In this document: positions 12,391 to 23,189 of the stretch, piece by piece | Position numbering within the stretch: the first letter of the stretch is position 1 | Layout of the letters: every line of letters starts with the position of its first letter | NCBI GenBank assembly: GCA_026874595.1 | Contig: CM049312.1 | Location: forward strand, 71,392,929-71,456,928 | From: Sipunculus nudus | Taxonomy: Eukaryota; Annelida; Sipuncula; Golfingiida; Sipunculidae | Length of the DNA: 64,000 bases | Reading direction: 5' to 3' | The notes under the pieces: model-generated | What the model was told of the DNA's origin: nothing | The model's database searches: none | Seen by the model: the letters and a program-made list of their open reading frames with translations, nothing else | Made by a program: the position numbers and the translations under genes

Positions 12391-13454
12391 GAATCAAAAA
12401 AGATACAGGCACATAAACATTAAAAAAATAGATGCAAATCAGGAAACAATCTGGGACATGTGCGATATGACCTTTGCAGTCAAAACAATTTTCAACAGAA
12501 CAAAAATTGTTACTAATCCTTAAAATTTAACAGTTCTATCATACACATGCAATCTGTAATATTACACTTAATGGACGCCTGCTACCTATCTACCTGTGTA
12601 CTACATCTACTTTTTAATATTCAAGGATAACGTTAATTTCATCTGCCCCTAAGGCCCTATGAATAACTTGATCTTATCCATTCTACTCATCAAATGACTG
12701 AATGCCTAATTAATATATATACCTTACTAGCTATGAATACAAAAAAGGTTGATTTCCCTTCGCATAATAAATGAGATATCCCTATATCACCTTACAAAAA
12801 GATATTACTTTTTTTTTTCCAATATGTTATTCTAAGTATGAATAAATCAACATTCAATTATTTTGTCATAAAGAATGTTTATTTAACTATTGCAGTAAGA
12901 GAAAATTAACATTTTTTTTTTACAATGAATAACCACTGCAAAAATTCCAGATCAAGTACTCCCATGAGGCAAATTACATTATACTCTACTAATTATTATT
13001 TGTACAAAATTTAATGCTCTCTTATTGTCATTTAGTGATAATTAAGAAAAACATACATATCTGCATTCTTTTAAAATGAATTAAAATACATTCATGAGAT
13101 AAACCAGTTGTAATGGTAAATAAAAATGCCTGCCTTACAGTCAATCTATGATGCAGACTTCCGTATACGGACCTAGCTTAGTGAAACTTAAGTAATGACA
13201 CTGTTATAATTAATCACAATACATTGCCCATTAATATATGTGTGCTAGCCATACAAATTACCAGTATTTGTAAATATACATGAACATTCTTTTATATTTA
13301 TTATTTATAGCAGTTTTCATCACCTATATCTACTTGCATGATCAACATACCTTTATCAATTACTTAATTACCTATGTGTAAACTACTTCATGATATAAAA
13401 AGACCCTAGACCCTAAATTATATATTTAAAATGGGTTACTGCTCTGTGTAAAGA
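12391..13454. other. AT-rich spacer, no gene seen
   Basis: This is roughly 1 kb with long A/T runs and no supported reading frame. It may include the 3' untranslated tail of the neighbouring L1-like element. Confidence 0.35.
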
Positions 13455-13598
13455 AAGTTAAGTTTCTTCCATTTTTTATCATTTACAATAGTATTAACTA
13501 TCTTAAAGGCAATATAATTTTTCCATTTCCATTACATGTTTAATAAACAAGATTGCTCCTTTCAAAGAAGGCTTGTTGCTTTTACCTCTACAGTCATA

Positions 13599-13671
<73 letters not shown>

Positions 13672-16569
13672 CAATTAAAAGAACAATACTGCCTATAATG
13701 TCTGTATAATCACCTAATCTTATTAACGAACAGTCAAATTTAATATCATGTTCAGCAACTTTATTCTCTTTTAACCATAAAAGTAAATTTGACCATACTT
13801 ACTTAACAAATGTGCAAGACCATAATAGATGAATGAATGTTTCATCTTCTTACTTATAAAATGAGCACCTTGGATTGTCAGTTATATTTGATTTATACAA
13901 ATGACTATTAAGTTACATAATACGATTTAGTAATCTGAACTGAAACATTCTAAGCTCCTCAGAATTGGAAGATTTTTTTCAGTCTAGCAAAAGCACTCAA
14001 AAAGCTTCTTAGCTGGATATATTTAAGTCTACAGTCCACTTAATTTGTGGATTTAATGAAACCACATAAATCTTTTCAACCATTTTACAGTACACCTACT
14101 TAGTTACAAATTTTCATACTGAAAATGGTTTCTATATTGTTTTGAATCCGGTTTATTTTTTATGTTTTCCTTAAGATTTTTCCCAATCATTTGGTATTGC
14201 ATCCAACATACCATTATACCAAAGCAAGTTTATATTTAAATTAGTGCGTGCCTGGATTTCTTCATATGTAAGAAATCTAAAGATTCCTCTATCTTTCACT
14301 ACAATATATTTTATGTATATTATGCCTGAGTTGTAAAGTTTTCTAAAATAAATTACCTAATTATCAATCTTAATATGTGAATTATACCACAGAACCTTGC
14401 CAAAGATATCTTTCACTTCTGTTTGTATATTGAAGTTAAATTTACACCATGAGTTTCAGGGCGGTGGTTTATATTCAACCCACCTTTATTGTTAGGTGCT
14501 ATAAATGTCAATCTTTTCACTTTGTCTGGTTATATTTATATTCATTTAAGCTGACTGCATTTAATTCATTATCTTCCCTAAATTTTTTGGTAAACAATTC
14601 TACACATATTGTAAAGGTATGGAGACAGAGGACACCCCTGTCTTACTCCCCTTGACACTTTGAAGACTTCTGAGCACCACCCCTTATTGATAATACATGT
14701 TTTCCCTCCATGGTATAATACTTTTATCCAGTTTATTTTATTTTTTCCAAACCCAAAATATTCTAGCGTTTTCAAAATAAATGACCATTCTAAGCAGTCG
14801 AAATCTTTTTTTTTCAAAATCCACTCTTGTGAGATACCCTTCTTTATCTTGTTCAACTGTATTATTTATAACTGTAAATGTCTTATTGATATTCTCCTAC
14901 CTTTAATAAAATCTGTCTCGTCCTTATTAATTAATTTTGGTAAAACAGATTTGGTTCTGCTTGCTAGACATTATAATATTAGTTTGTAGTCAGTGTTCAG
15001 TAATGTAATTGAACTCGATTGTTTTTATCTCAAGATGAGATTTATTTTTCTTCGGTAACAAAGTTTAAAAACTCCCTATGCCTGGGTGATGCTTAAACAT
15101 CTAGCTTCAGGTTCATTTCTCATAGCTGACAGAAGGGGTTCCTTGATATGTGTCCAAAAATGTCTATAAAACTCTGCAGGGGGACCATCCAATCCAGGTG
15201 ATTTATCCATTGCAAATGATTTTAAAAGTTTAAAAACCTCCTGTTCTTTTATCAGTTCATCGCATAAAATTATCTCATTCTCTGACAGGCCCGCATTAGG
15301 TCATGTATTAGGAAAAAACTGTTATCCTGAATAGTTTGGTTTGATAAACTCGACTGATAGAGATTTTCGTAATAATGTTTTTCAGCTTTCACAATTTTTA
15401 CTTGGTCAGATATTTGCCTCCCATCATTGAGGATCAATTTCTTCACCTTGTTTTGGTTAAAGTTCCTTTTCTCAAAGTTTAGAAAATATTTAGTCGATTA
15501 TTTGTTTTCTCCTCCAAATATTTTTCTAGCTCCCTTTTGGTTTCTTCTAATTCAGTGTGACTACTAGAATTTTGTGGAAATTTTATCTTGTTTTCTAATT
15601 CCACAATTATTTTTTTTTCTTTGCCTTCAACCTTTTTACTAAAGGCTATATATTCACGTCCAATATTCATTTTAATGATATCCCAAAGTAAGGGTGGGTT
15701 GTCTTCCTTTTTTTCTGTTTGCGCATATTGTAGTGTTGTCTTGATAACGTTTGTGTACTCTTGATTATGTAATAAGGCACAATTTAACTTCCACTATGCA
15801 GGACCCTTTTCATGTAAATGGTCATTCAACTGAAGAATTACACCTTCATGATATAAATTACGGACAGGAATAAAGCCTTTCCTTTCAGACCACATGATAC
15901 AAAAAAAAATCTAGTCGGCTTCTTACAGGTGATGGTTTAACACAAGACCAAGTATATTGTATTTTATCTGGATTACACAATCTCCAAATCACTTAATTGG
16001 GTTTCTTCCATGTATTCTATAACGGTTTTCCTAGCTTTGTTATTATTATGGCGCTCTTTAGTCTAGTCTAACTTTAAATCAAGGACTAAATTCGTATCTC
16101 CTCCAATAATTCTATGGTCATTAGATATACTCTCAATCTTTTGAAATAATTCTTCATAGAGTTCGATAATCATCCTTTGGACCATAAATATTGACTAATG
16201 TCAATTTATTATCACCCAATATACAATCTAATATAACAAAGCTCCCATCAGCGTCCACAATCTGTTGCGAGATTTCAAAGGATATATTATTCTTAATTAA
16301 AATAGCTGTGGCCCTTGCGTTTGAGTCCCCATGGCTGAATATAACCCTGTGACCCAATTCTGTCCTCCATTTGCCTTCAGTTCTGTTACTGCTATGTGAT
16401 TCCTGCATAAAATGATTCCCACATCAGTTTTCTTGTTATAACCAGTGAAAGAAATCTGCCTTCGCTTAATAAATTTACCCAATCCACGGACAATAATGGA
16501 CATAATCTTTACTACTTTATTTCTCGAATAAGAATGTAGAAGTAAAGGACTGTCGAATAGTAATGTCAA
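13455..16569 (-). pseudogene. L1-like LINE ORF2 (L1-a), decayed
   Basis: The fragments lie in ORF2 order on the minus strand. The endonuclease is at 16,569-16,154 (SIIVRGLGKF, CRNHIAV, then in the next frame FSHGDSNARATAILIKNN and NIYGPKDD). A linker with a helical, charged stretch is at 15,670-15,479. The RT N-terminus (KSPGLDGPPAEFY) is near 15,200. RT motifs are at 14,856-14,578 (FDCLEWSF, then SRGVRQGCPLSPYLYN, an intact motif B). A Cys/His tail (EDETFIHLLWSC) is near 13,850. Coding similarity to the other L1 at 54.3 kb resumes beyond the (TA)n tract with a KKW motif near 13,480. Many frameshifts and stops are present, so it is inactive. Confidence 0.85.
13603..13668. repeat. (TA)n microsatellite inside the L1-a ORF2 remnant
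   Basis: About 33 TA units. The tract replaces codons that in the related L1 at 54.44-54.48 kb read LLYKYIVFI, so it sits at a Tyr/Ile-rich coding spot. Confidence 0.9.
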
Positions 16570-17284
16570 TGATAGGAAACTAATGATTTGTAATGCTGAT
16601 AATAAAAATACGTGAATAACTTATTACCGCTCAACCTGCCAAAATATAATCTCATCAACATGGGTGACCTGGCCCGAAGTCTGTTTCATATTGACCTGTA
16701 TTTCTACGAAATTATATACAAAAAGTTCACAACTACAAAACTGCAAGAGAAAACAAATACATGTATGTTTACGAAAACACGCCTGATGTAACTGAGTGAT
16801 ATTAGGAGATAAACATGAACAACATTGCCAAAACCTACAAGTTTCGATTCACAAAGATACAATATTGCTATATAGATCTAAAAAAATAAAAAAAAAGAAA
16901 AATAAATGTAAAATTGATACTACTCACTTTCACCGGATTCTGGACCGTTATTTCTCTCTTTGACCCTCTCCCATAGCCCCGGCATGCTGTTTACGTCGCC
17001 AGGTAGCCTTTAATAAGTGTCGTTGAAACACACGTGGTGGCGCTTCGGTATTATTCATGACGCAGCGCGCCCTATCGATCATTCTTATATTAACTTGGCC
17101 GAGATGTTCCGAATGAGTGAGCAACCTCAAAGTTGTGCATGCGCTATAACTCTGCAACGTGTCTTTCAATGTTAGCTTATATTGATAAGTAACAGTTGGC
17201 CACATGTGTAAAGGATGATAAACCATGCATTATGAAATATTAATGTGGAACATAAAAAACAAGTCTTTATTTTATTGTCTTTAT
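16570..17284. other. spacer between L1-a ORF2 and ORF1, with a GC-richer patch
   Basis: Most of it is AT-rich. At 16,930-17,130 the composition turns notably GC-richer, with GCGCGCC and several CpGs. A 92-codon minus frame there has no recognisable domain, and I do not call it. Confidence 0.35.
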
Positions 17285-17760
17285 ATCCCTCAACGGTTGT
17301 CTAATTGCTGGCTGTAAGGTCCTCTTCGAAACGCATGTGTCCGTCTTTAATATTCTTTTTGGCTTGTTACAGGACGTCGTTTCTCACCGGTATGCTATGA
17401 AACCGTACTAGTATATGTCTAGGTCTTTCTCCTTTTCTACCGCTTCTGTGTGTACTTTCTATCTTACTGTGAATTTCTCCTTCCCCTACGTCTCCCAGAA
17501 TTTGTTTGTTTTAATTATTTTATCAGAAGTATAAAAACCGTTCTCCGCCTTTCCTATCTCTTTCACCACAATAATTCTAATGTTCCATTCCCTGCAATAT
17601 CTCTTCTGTTTATTTGCTTCCTGTACAATAAGTTGTCTTATTCTATCTAATTCCATTTTTTTCAGTTTGTTTTGTTCTTTCAAGAAGGTAATATCCCCAT
17701 GCAATTCCGCGGTTTGTTTTGTCAGCATTTTTTACGCTTTTCGAGCACGAAAACACGTTA
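17285..17760 (-). pseudogene. L1-like LINE ORF1 (L1-a), decayed
   Basis: On the minus strand a coiled-coil-like start (LTKQTAELHGDITFLKEQNK) leads into YCREWNIRIIVVKEIGK. Residues corresponding to an L1 ORF1 RNA-binding domain follow (STHRSGRKGERPRHILVRFH, then QAKKNIKDGH and FEEDLT). ORF1 proteins bind the element's RNA and act as chaperones. Frameshifts and stops break the frame, and the C-terminal domain is missing below about 17,285. Its position, upstream of ORF2 and on the same strand, agrees with the L1 layout. Confidence 0.7.
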
Positions 17761-17939
17761 GTCGAGGGCATTAAGTCCCGTTTCTATAAATTCTCCCGGT
17801 CACATGGTCAATTGGTGAGGACACGTTTTTTTCCAGGGTCCCGCAACACGTTTTTTTTTTTTATTTTCAGACAGGACGTCGTCATAATATTAATCAAAGT
17901 AGGAGTTGCCTCCTCAAGGCAAAGGCATAACCCGAGATA

Positions 17940-18180
17940 TGGATAAATTTCTGTAGAAAAACATTCCAGACGAACAGTAACAGTTGGAGGTTATGGGAGC
18001 CAGTGCAAGCAACGTGAATGACACCCCGATAACAAATGACCAGTTGCAGATAACATTGGCGGACCTTATGAAGGACTATAATGCAAGAATCAGTGAACAG
18101 ATAAGTGGCTTACATACTGATTTTACCAAACAGTTAATGGCATGAAGAGCAGACCAGAAAAATATCAAGAAAATGCCATC
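17940..18180 (+). pseudogene. possible L1 ORF1 N-terminal piece, inverted
   Basis: A plus-strand frame reads MGASASNVNDTPITNDQLQ and continues as a charged helix (LADLMKDYNARISEQISG, DFTKQL) to a TGA at 18,143. Amphipathic, Gln/Lys-rich starts like this are usual for LINE ORF1 proteins. It lies immediately 5' of the minus-strand L1-a ORF1 but points the other way. It could be an inverted 5' end of L1-a, or a scrap of another element or gene. Confidence 0.3.
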
Positions 18181-18480
18181 AAGGTATGTTTACTCAGCCC
18201 GACTGTAGAAATTCAATGTTAAATTTGAAGAACATGATTTACATAAAGGTCAAATTATGTATTGTACATTTTAGGTACAAATATCATTTGTCCTTAAGTG
18301 AGAGGAAAAGTATTTGACGGTTTCATGCTCAATACTCCCTATGTTTAAAGTTAATTTATATTCAGAATAATTGTTTCATCTAAACCATGGAAAGCGTATA
18401 GTCTACCTTTAAAAAAAGGTAAAATGTTAAATTGTTAAACTCTTCATAAACTCTTACAGTCAGGGATCGTAAACTATTTC
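18181..18480. repeat. duplicated block B, copy 1
   Basis: This block is similar to 39,330-39,960 and 61,205-61,700. Shared landmarks are CAATGTTAAATTTGAA, GTGCTCAATA/ATGCTCAATA with AATTAATTTAT, and AGAATAATTGTTTCATCTAAAC. It is non-coding. Confidence 0.75.
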
Positions 18481-18540
18481 CGGTTGTTGTTTTTTTTAAC
18501 ATAAAATTTGAACATTTTTTTTTCTCAGTTCCGTAGTCAC

Positions 18541-18543
<3 letters not shown>

Positions 18544-18622
<79 letters not shown>
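18544..18622. repeat. (TA)n microsatellite
   Basis: About 39 TA units, the longest pure tract in the window. Block B resumes in altered form beyond it (GGTACCGG is also seen at 39,748 and 61,610). Confidence 0.95.
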
Positions 18623-18623
<1 letters not shown>

Positions 18624-18839
18624 GGGTACCGGAATTTTATTGTTCTCATGTCATATGTCCGTTCTTTGGGGTCAAAGCAAATTCCGTAATATTTTTTGCA
18701 AGTTAAAGACAAATGTTAGTTTAAAATAAGAAGAATGTAACAGTTCCGATATAAACGAAAAACATCATATAAAGAGAACAAGCACTGTGAAAGGCTTTCA
18801 TGATCAATGTTATCAACCTGATCCCTAACATGAAATAGT

Positions 18840-20975
18840 GTAGATGGTTACCATATATTGCAGACAAAGTGCAGTTTCAGTTCATAATACACGTACAGAA
18901 GAGTATCGTTTTTCCAAAACCTCGAGGAACAAGATTAGTGTTTGGGTATTCGATCGTTCTGAGGAACGATTTTGCATAAACTGCACCGGTAATTTTATTA
19001 ATAACGGCTGTGATCCGGACAAAATCAAATACTGACGCGCCGATAAATAAAGCTAGCCCATAATAAACGTGTCACAATATACTGTGACATTTTCAATCGA
19101 GAGACATCATTTATAAAAGACCAGCATTATTAATTTTGAACAGCCCTGCCATTAAATCATCGGTGTCGTACATCATATCGTGCGTGGCTGTCAGGACAAC
19201 TAGATTGACCACCCATGTCAATATCAGTGGTCACCGGATACAGTATCTACGGGAACTAATCAAAATTCCCAAATATTGAGCAGAAATGAACTGGCCAGTA
19301 GACTCTGTGAATATTTAATGGAGGTGGATATAAAATGCATCCGAATTCCTGATACCTGGACGACACTAAAACGAGGTTCAAAGCTTTCCTTAAAAGCCAC
19401 CCTGACCAAAGATGAGCCGAGGACCTTACGGACCGGCAGGGAGACGTTTTCCACACCTGCAACCCGCGGTTGGGTGCTTAGTTGTGGGTAAGGTAATATT
19501 GTTCGTACAGGCAAATTACTCCGGCCTATGCATGCTGAATAAAACGAGCAGAGGGGAAATGGAATGGCGGGGCAGTGTTTGTCACACCTATTGCCTGCGC
19601 TCGGGAGCACATATTAGTCAGCAATATATGCTGACCTGGATATATTTGTTTTGCATAAGGCGATCTTCAACGCAATTTATTTCATTAAATTTTGTCAGTT
19701 GTAAAAAAAAATTCCGAGATTCGGTTAAATTTTTTGTTCTCAGGTTTTCATTTCAGATGATCGATATTTTTCCTTTAAACGGTCTTGAAATATAGGGCGA
19801 TATACTGTATATGCAAGATATATGTTATCATAGCTGCATGCCAAACATACATGCTACCTGAGCAAATACAATGCGCAACAAACCGAATAACAGAAATGCA
19901 ACTGCAGAGAAAATCAAAATTTCCCATTGGAGGTTATCTCTTTAACAGCTTACAAGGCATACCTTGCCACCGTGACCTGCCTAGAAAACCGAAGAGAAAA
20001 ACATACATTGGCTTCACAGAAAACACAAGTTCTTCAATAGGTTTAATGGCGTGGATTGCTAATTCTTTCCATTATTTTTTTCCTTATTTTCCAAATTTTT
20101 TTTTTGCATGGGTTAATAAGTCTGCAACCTGGATTATTTTGAAAATTCGATTTGAGGTCTTTCAGTGTTAAAACAGCTTGACTTAAAAAGTCGTGTTTAT
20201 ACATTCCATTTTATCGCTGAGTCCGAGTTTTGTTGTGATATTTTCTAGAGTGTTTCTGTTTTACTTTTAGGTTGGGGCTATCTTGAAGTCCTTGTTAATG
20301 TTATTTGGATAAGTTTGCTATACACTTCAGATTCGAGTATTAAAATTTGTTTGTTACGTCTGCTGACACTAATTCTTTCTCTTCTTCTTTCATTATGTTG
20401 GTGTCTTGTTTAATTGCTCTTGGAAAGGTTCCACCGTTTCCTTCAGTTTAATATTCTGAAGGATCTTTAGGAGCCTTCTTCGAATTGCTTCAGTTCCCGG
20501 ATTTGCGAGAGTGGTTTAACGCAGCGAAATCCATAGGTTTATTTTGTGTTTGTTTTATTTTTGGGTAAGAAAAAGAAGGATCGCCATCTGTTGATTCTTA
20601 TATATTTGTCTGTTTTTTTCTGATCAAAGCAGGTAGAAAAGATTCTACGACACTAAGTGAATACAATTGAAACCAAAACAAATGAATTTCTATATAATGG
20701 TAAATTGTCATTAAAGCCAGATCCGTCTCCTCATCATCTTAAACATGTTATCTTTATTAAGAAAAAAAAAACACTTTACCGCCTCTCACTATGAACCCTT
20801 ACCAAAAGAAAGGAAATTGCAGCGACATGCAGGCACAGGACCAAACACCCCTTAGTCAACATTCAGGAGTCCCAACAAGACCACTAGTCGTTCTGATGAG
20901 AGAGATTCCGTTGGGTATTTTCTCGTGTATTGGACTGCATGCTAATAAATGACGTAAAAGCATATGAAATACGAA
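18840..20975. repeat. duplicated block C, copy 1
   Basis: About 2.1 kb closely similar to 28,545-30,700. Examples of shared runs are AGAGTATCGTTTTTCCAAAA, CCACCCTGACCAAAGATGAG, GGTAGAAAAGATTC and GCATATGAAATACGAAAGAAT. The first 400 bp are also found, more diverged, at 61,795-62,220. Similarity to copy 2 ends at 20,975 on this side. Confidence 0.9.
19235..19456 (-). pseudogene. exon-like segment of the duplicated gene, copy 1
   Basis: On the minus strand a GGGTTGCAG acceptor is followed by a frame reading SSLVRVAFKESFEPRFS. The segment ends TCCG followed by GTGACC. The second copy at 28,905-29,114 has the same acceptor and a better donor (GTGAGC). In this copy the frame runs into a stop before the donor, so it seems dead. 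The two copies agree best inside the exon, which supports past coding. I do not recognise the domain from this exon alone. Confidence 0.4.
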
Positions 20976-21600
20976 AGAATCGGAATATCTGTCTTTTTCT
21001 TCCAATTTTTTTTTTATTTTCACTTTGTTTCTGTCACTTCTTTCTTTTCCATTTTATCAATTTGTTTTCATCTTTACCATGTTAAGTTTTCTCCCTTACC
21101 CTATAACCTGCACCTACTTCCCCAGTATTATTTCTATTTATTAGTATATCTACTATCATTATTTTTACTATTATTATGATTTTTTACCGTGTTTTTGGTT
21201 ACGTTACCATTGGCATTATTTTCGGGAACATATTATCACCTAATCTTTTGAATGTTTAATATGTATTACTTATATTTTATTTAAAAGAATCACTCCTTTT
21301 TTTATTTTTGTACACTCTGAATTACTTTACTTTATTTCCTTTTCTTTGAAATTATTCGTTTAAACTTTAAAGTACAATTTTTGTTAAACCATTATTATTA
21401 TTATTTTTATTCATATTAGTATCATTTTTTATCATGATTATTATTATTATTATTTCTATTATAATTATTATCATCATTATCAGTTTAATAATAATAATAA
21501 TAATTATTATTATTATTATTGTTGTTATCAGTACTACGTTTCTTATTTTGTTTATATCTGTTACAACATTTTTTGCATAATCAACACTTGTTTTATTTTT
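20976..21600. repeat. T-rich and (ATT)n low-complexity DNA
   Basis: Long pyrimidine-rich stretches, then (ATT)/(TTA) runs at about 21,385-21,525. No gene is seen. Confidence 0.7.
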
Positions 21601-21632
21601 CTTAATTTAGCTTTATTATATTACTTACGTTA

Positions 21633-21920
21633 ATGTTTATTCTTTCCTTCGCATACCGGCGGCCTAGCATGGAACATCTAACGGGCCCGATGGTCGGGGC
21701 GGGAGAGACAACTCCTGGGCCGGACAGAGCACTGGGAAATCGTACCTCCCCCTCCCTCATAGAGGGAGTAGGGTTTGGTATCCGGCTCGCGGCACACCCT
21801 CGTCCGATTAATCGGACCGATTTTGGCATTCGACAGGGGACTCGGTTAGGGACTACCATTGGAAATGGCGGGCTGTACCACGGAGGGCCGCACTTTGGAC
21901 CCGGCGACCCTTCGACGTGA
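21633..21920 (+). other. GC-rich island with a 95-codon frame, function unknown
   Basis: This 290-bp stretch is strikingly GC-rich beside its neighbours. It carries a plus frame rich in Gly, Pro and Arg, plus an overlapping minus frame of 85 codons. Neither resembles a domain I know. It leads directly into the PLE terminal-repeat-like DNA, so it may be an untranslated or promoter part of that element rather than a gene. Confidence 0.3.
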
Positions 21921-22258
21921 CGTCATAATATGGATGACGTCGACCTTCATTTGGTTTCGCGGAATTCCCGAGTGAAGCGATGTGTACTCACTATACCCCG
22001 CCCACACATGGCATCATGGTTATAATATCACTAAATATCCAATCAGCATGTAAATACACTGTTTCTGGCATTGTGGACTATTTACATTGTCGTTCCACCA
22101 CATATAATCTCTGTACACGTTCCCACTTAATTACCACCTGACGAAGAAGTCTTTGTACTTCGAAAGCTCGTGTGTTAATAAACTAATTAGTCTATCTAAA
22201 AGGCGTCACTGTTTATCTTAACTTTCGCTTCAACTAAAGACTAACACAGTTATACCAC
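21910..22258 (+). mobile_element. Penelope-like element terminal region (pseudo-LTR) fragment
   Basis: The order seen is a GACGTGACGTCAT box (21,914-21,926), a CCAATCAG box (22,038-22,045), a hammerhead-like core (22,138-22,165), an AATAAA (22,177-22,182), GGCGTCACTG, and GACTAACACAGTTA just before a (TA)n tract. The GACGTGACGTCAT box also occurs downstream of the PLE endonuclease on the minus strand near 49.72 kb. GACTAACACGGCTA occurs beside that copy at 50,538-50,551. From memory, PLE ends in other animals share the GAAAGCT, AATAAA and GACTAACACGGCT order. No PLE coding sequence adjoins this piece. Confidence 0.55.
22138..22165 (+). ncRNA. hammerhead-ribozyme-like core, incomplete
   Basis: CTGACGA (22,138-22,144) matches the CUGANGA core. 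After one A, GAAGT pairs perfectly with ACTTC (22,146-22,150 with 22,157-22,161) across a 6-base loop, and GAAA follows at once. This matches the central part of a hammerhead: core, stem II, GAAA. Hammerheads are known in PLE terminal repeats. I cannot find the matching strand of stem III with a cleavage site, so self-cleavage is doubtful. Confidence 0.4.
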
Positions 22259-22259
22259 T

Positions 22260-22263
<4 letters not shown>

Positions 22264-22315
<52 letters not shown>
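22264..22315. repeat. (TA)n microsatellite
   Basis: About 26 TA units directly after the PLE terminal fragment. Confidence 0.95.
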
Positions 22316-22317
<2 letters not shown>

Positions 22318-22369
22318 CTATTTCGACTGCTACTGATTTCATAGGGTGTGTACACGTAAACCAAATATA

Positions 22370-23050
22370 ACAAGAAGTTACTATTTTACAGGTTAAAATG
22401 AAAAAAAATGTTGATTATGTGCGGCCTTTTCCTAAATAATCTGAAGTAAGCAAGTCCCGAGAGAATGACCACATTATCTAATCATGCTATTTCATTCCAA
22501 ATAAACATTATGCTGGTAAATATTTTACATAATCTTAAATTGTTTCTACTTGCAAGTTACCGTTGCTTTTACTTTATTAGAAATATTTGTTTTATTATTT
22601 ACATTGGGAATTAACACAACTAAATTTATAGTTTAATTACTGTATTTATAATGTTAATACATTTTTATGTTACATGGTATAAATAAAATATCTAATTTGA
22701 AAGATTAAAATATTTTACATGGTGAATATACACAATTTCATAGTTATACCACTAATCTTACAATTTCTAATGTTATGTGTAATAAAATATTCAATTTGAA
22801 AGATTAAACTAGTAAGGATATTGTTAATAATTTACGCACATAGCTAAACCGCAGAAAAATGTTTTATTTGTCCAAGCAATAAATATTCTTTATATTTATT
22901 AAGTTTTTATTGTGTGTGCGATGAAAATATATATTTTTTAATTATCATATGTAAATATTACGAAATATCTCTTTTCAGCCAACACCACGGTAAAAAAATG
23001 AGGTTGGATTGTTGTTCTGAGATCCGGACATTGACCGTCAGCCGACTTGA
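22370..23050. repeat. duplicated block D, copy 1
   Basis: Partly similar to 48,370-48,650 (ATTATGTGYGGCC, AAGTC/AAGTCTCGAG, GACCACAT), to 51,150-51,490 (TAATGTTATRTG, AAACTAGTARGGATA, CGGAATATCTCTTT) and to 30,720-30,830. It is non-coding and old. Confidence 0.55.
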
Positions 23051-23129
23051 TAGTTATAAAATAATAACAATAACAATATTTTATAATTAAACAATGATTA
23101 TTATTTAATTAATATCAATTAACTCATTG

Positions 23130-23187
<58 letters not shown>
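23130..23187. repeat. (TA)n microsatellite
   Basis: Nearly pure TA with one CA interruption, about 200 bp beyond the C-terminus of a LINE reading frame. Confidence 0.9.

Positions 23188-23189
<2 letters not shown>

Noticed and set aside
16948-17226. 92-codon minus frame in a GC-richer patch
   Set aside because: No domain, no splice context, and it lies between two halves of a dead L1; composition alone explains the open frame.
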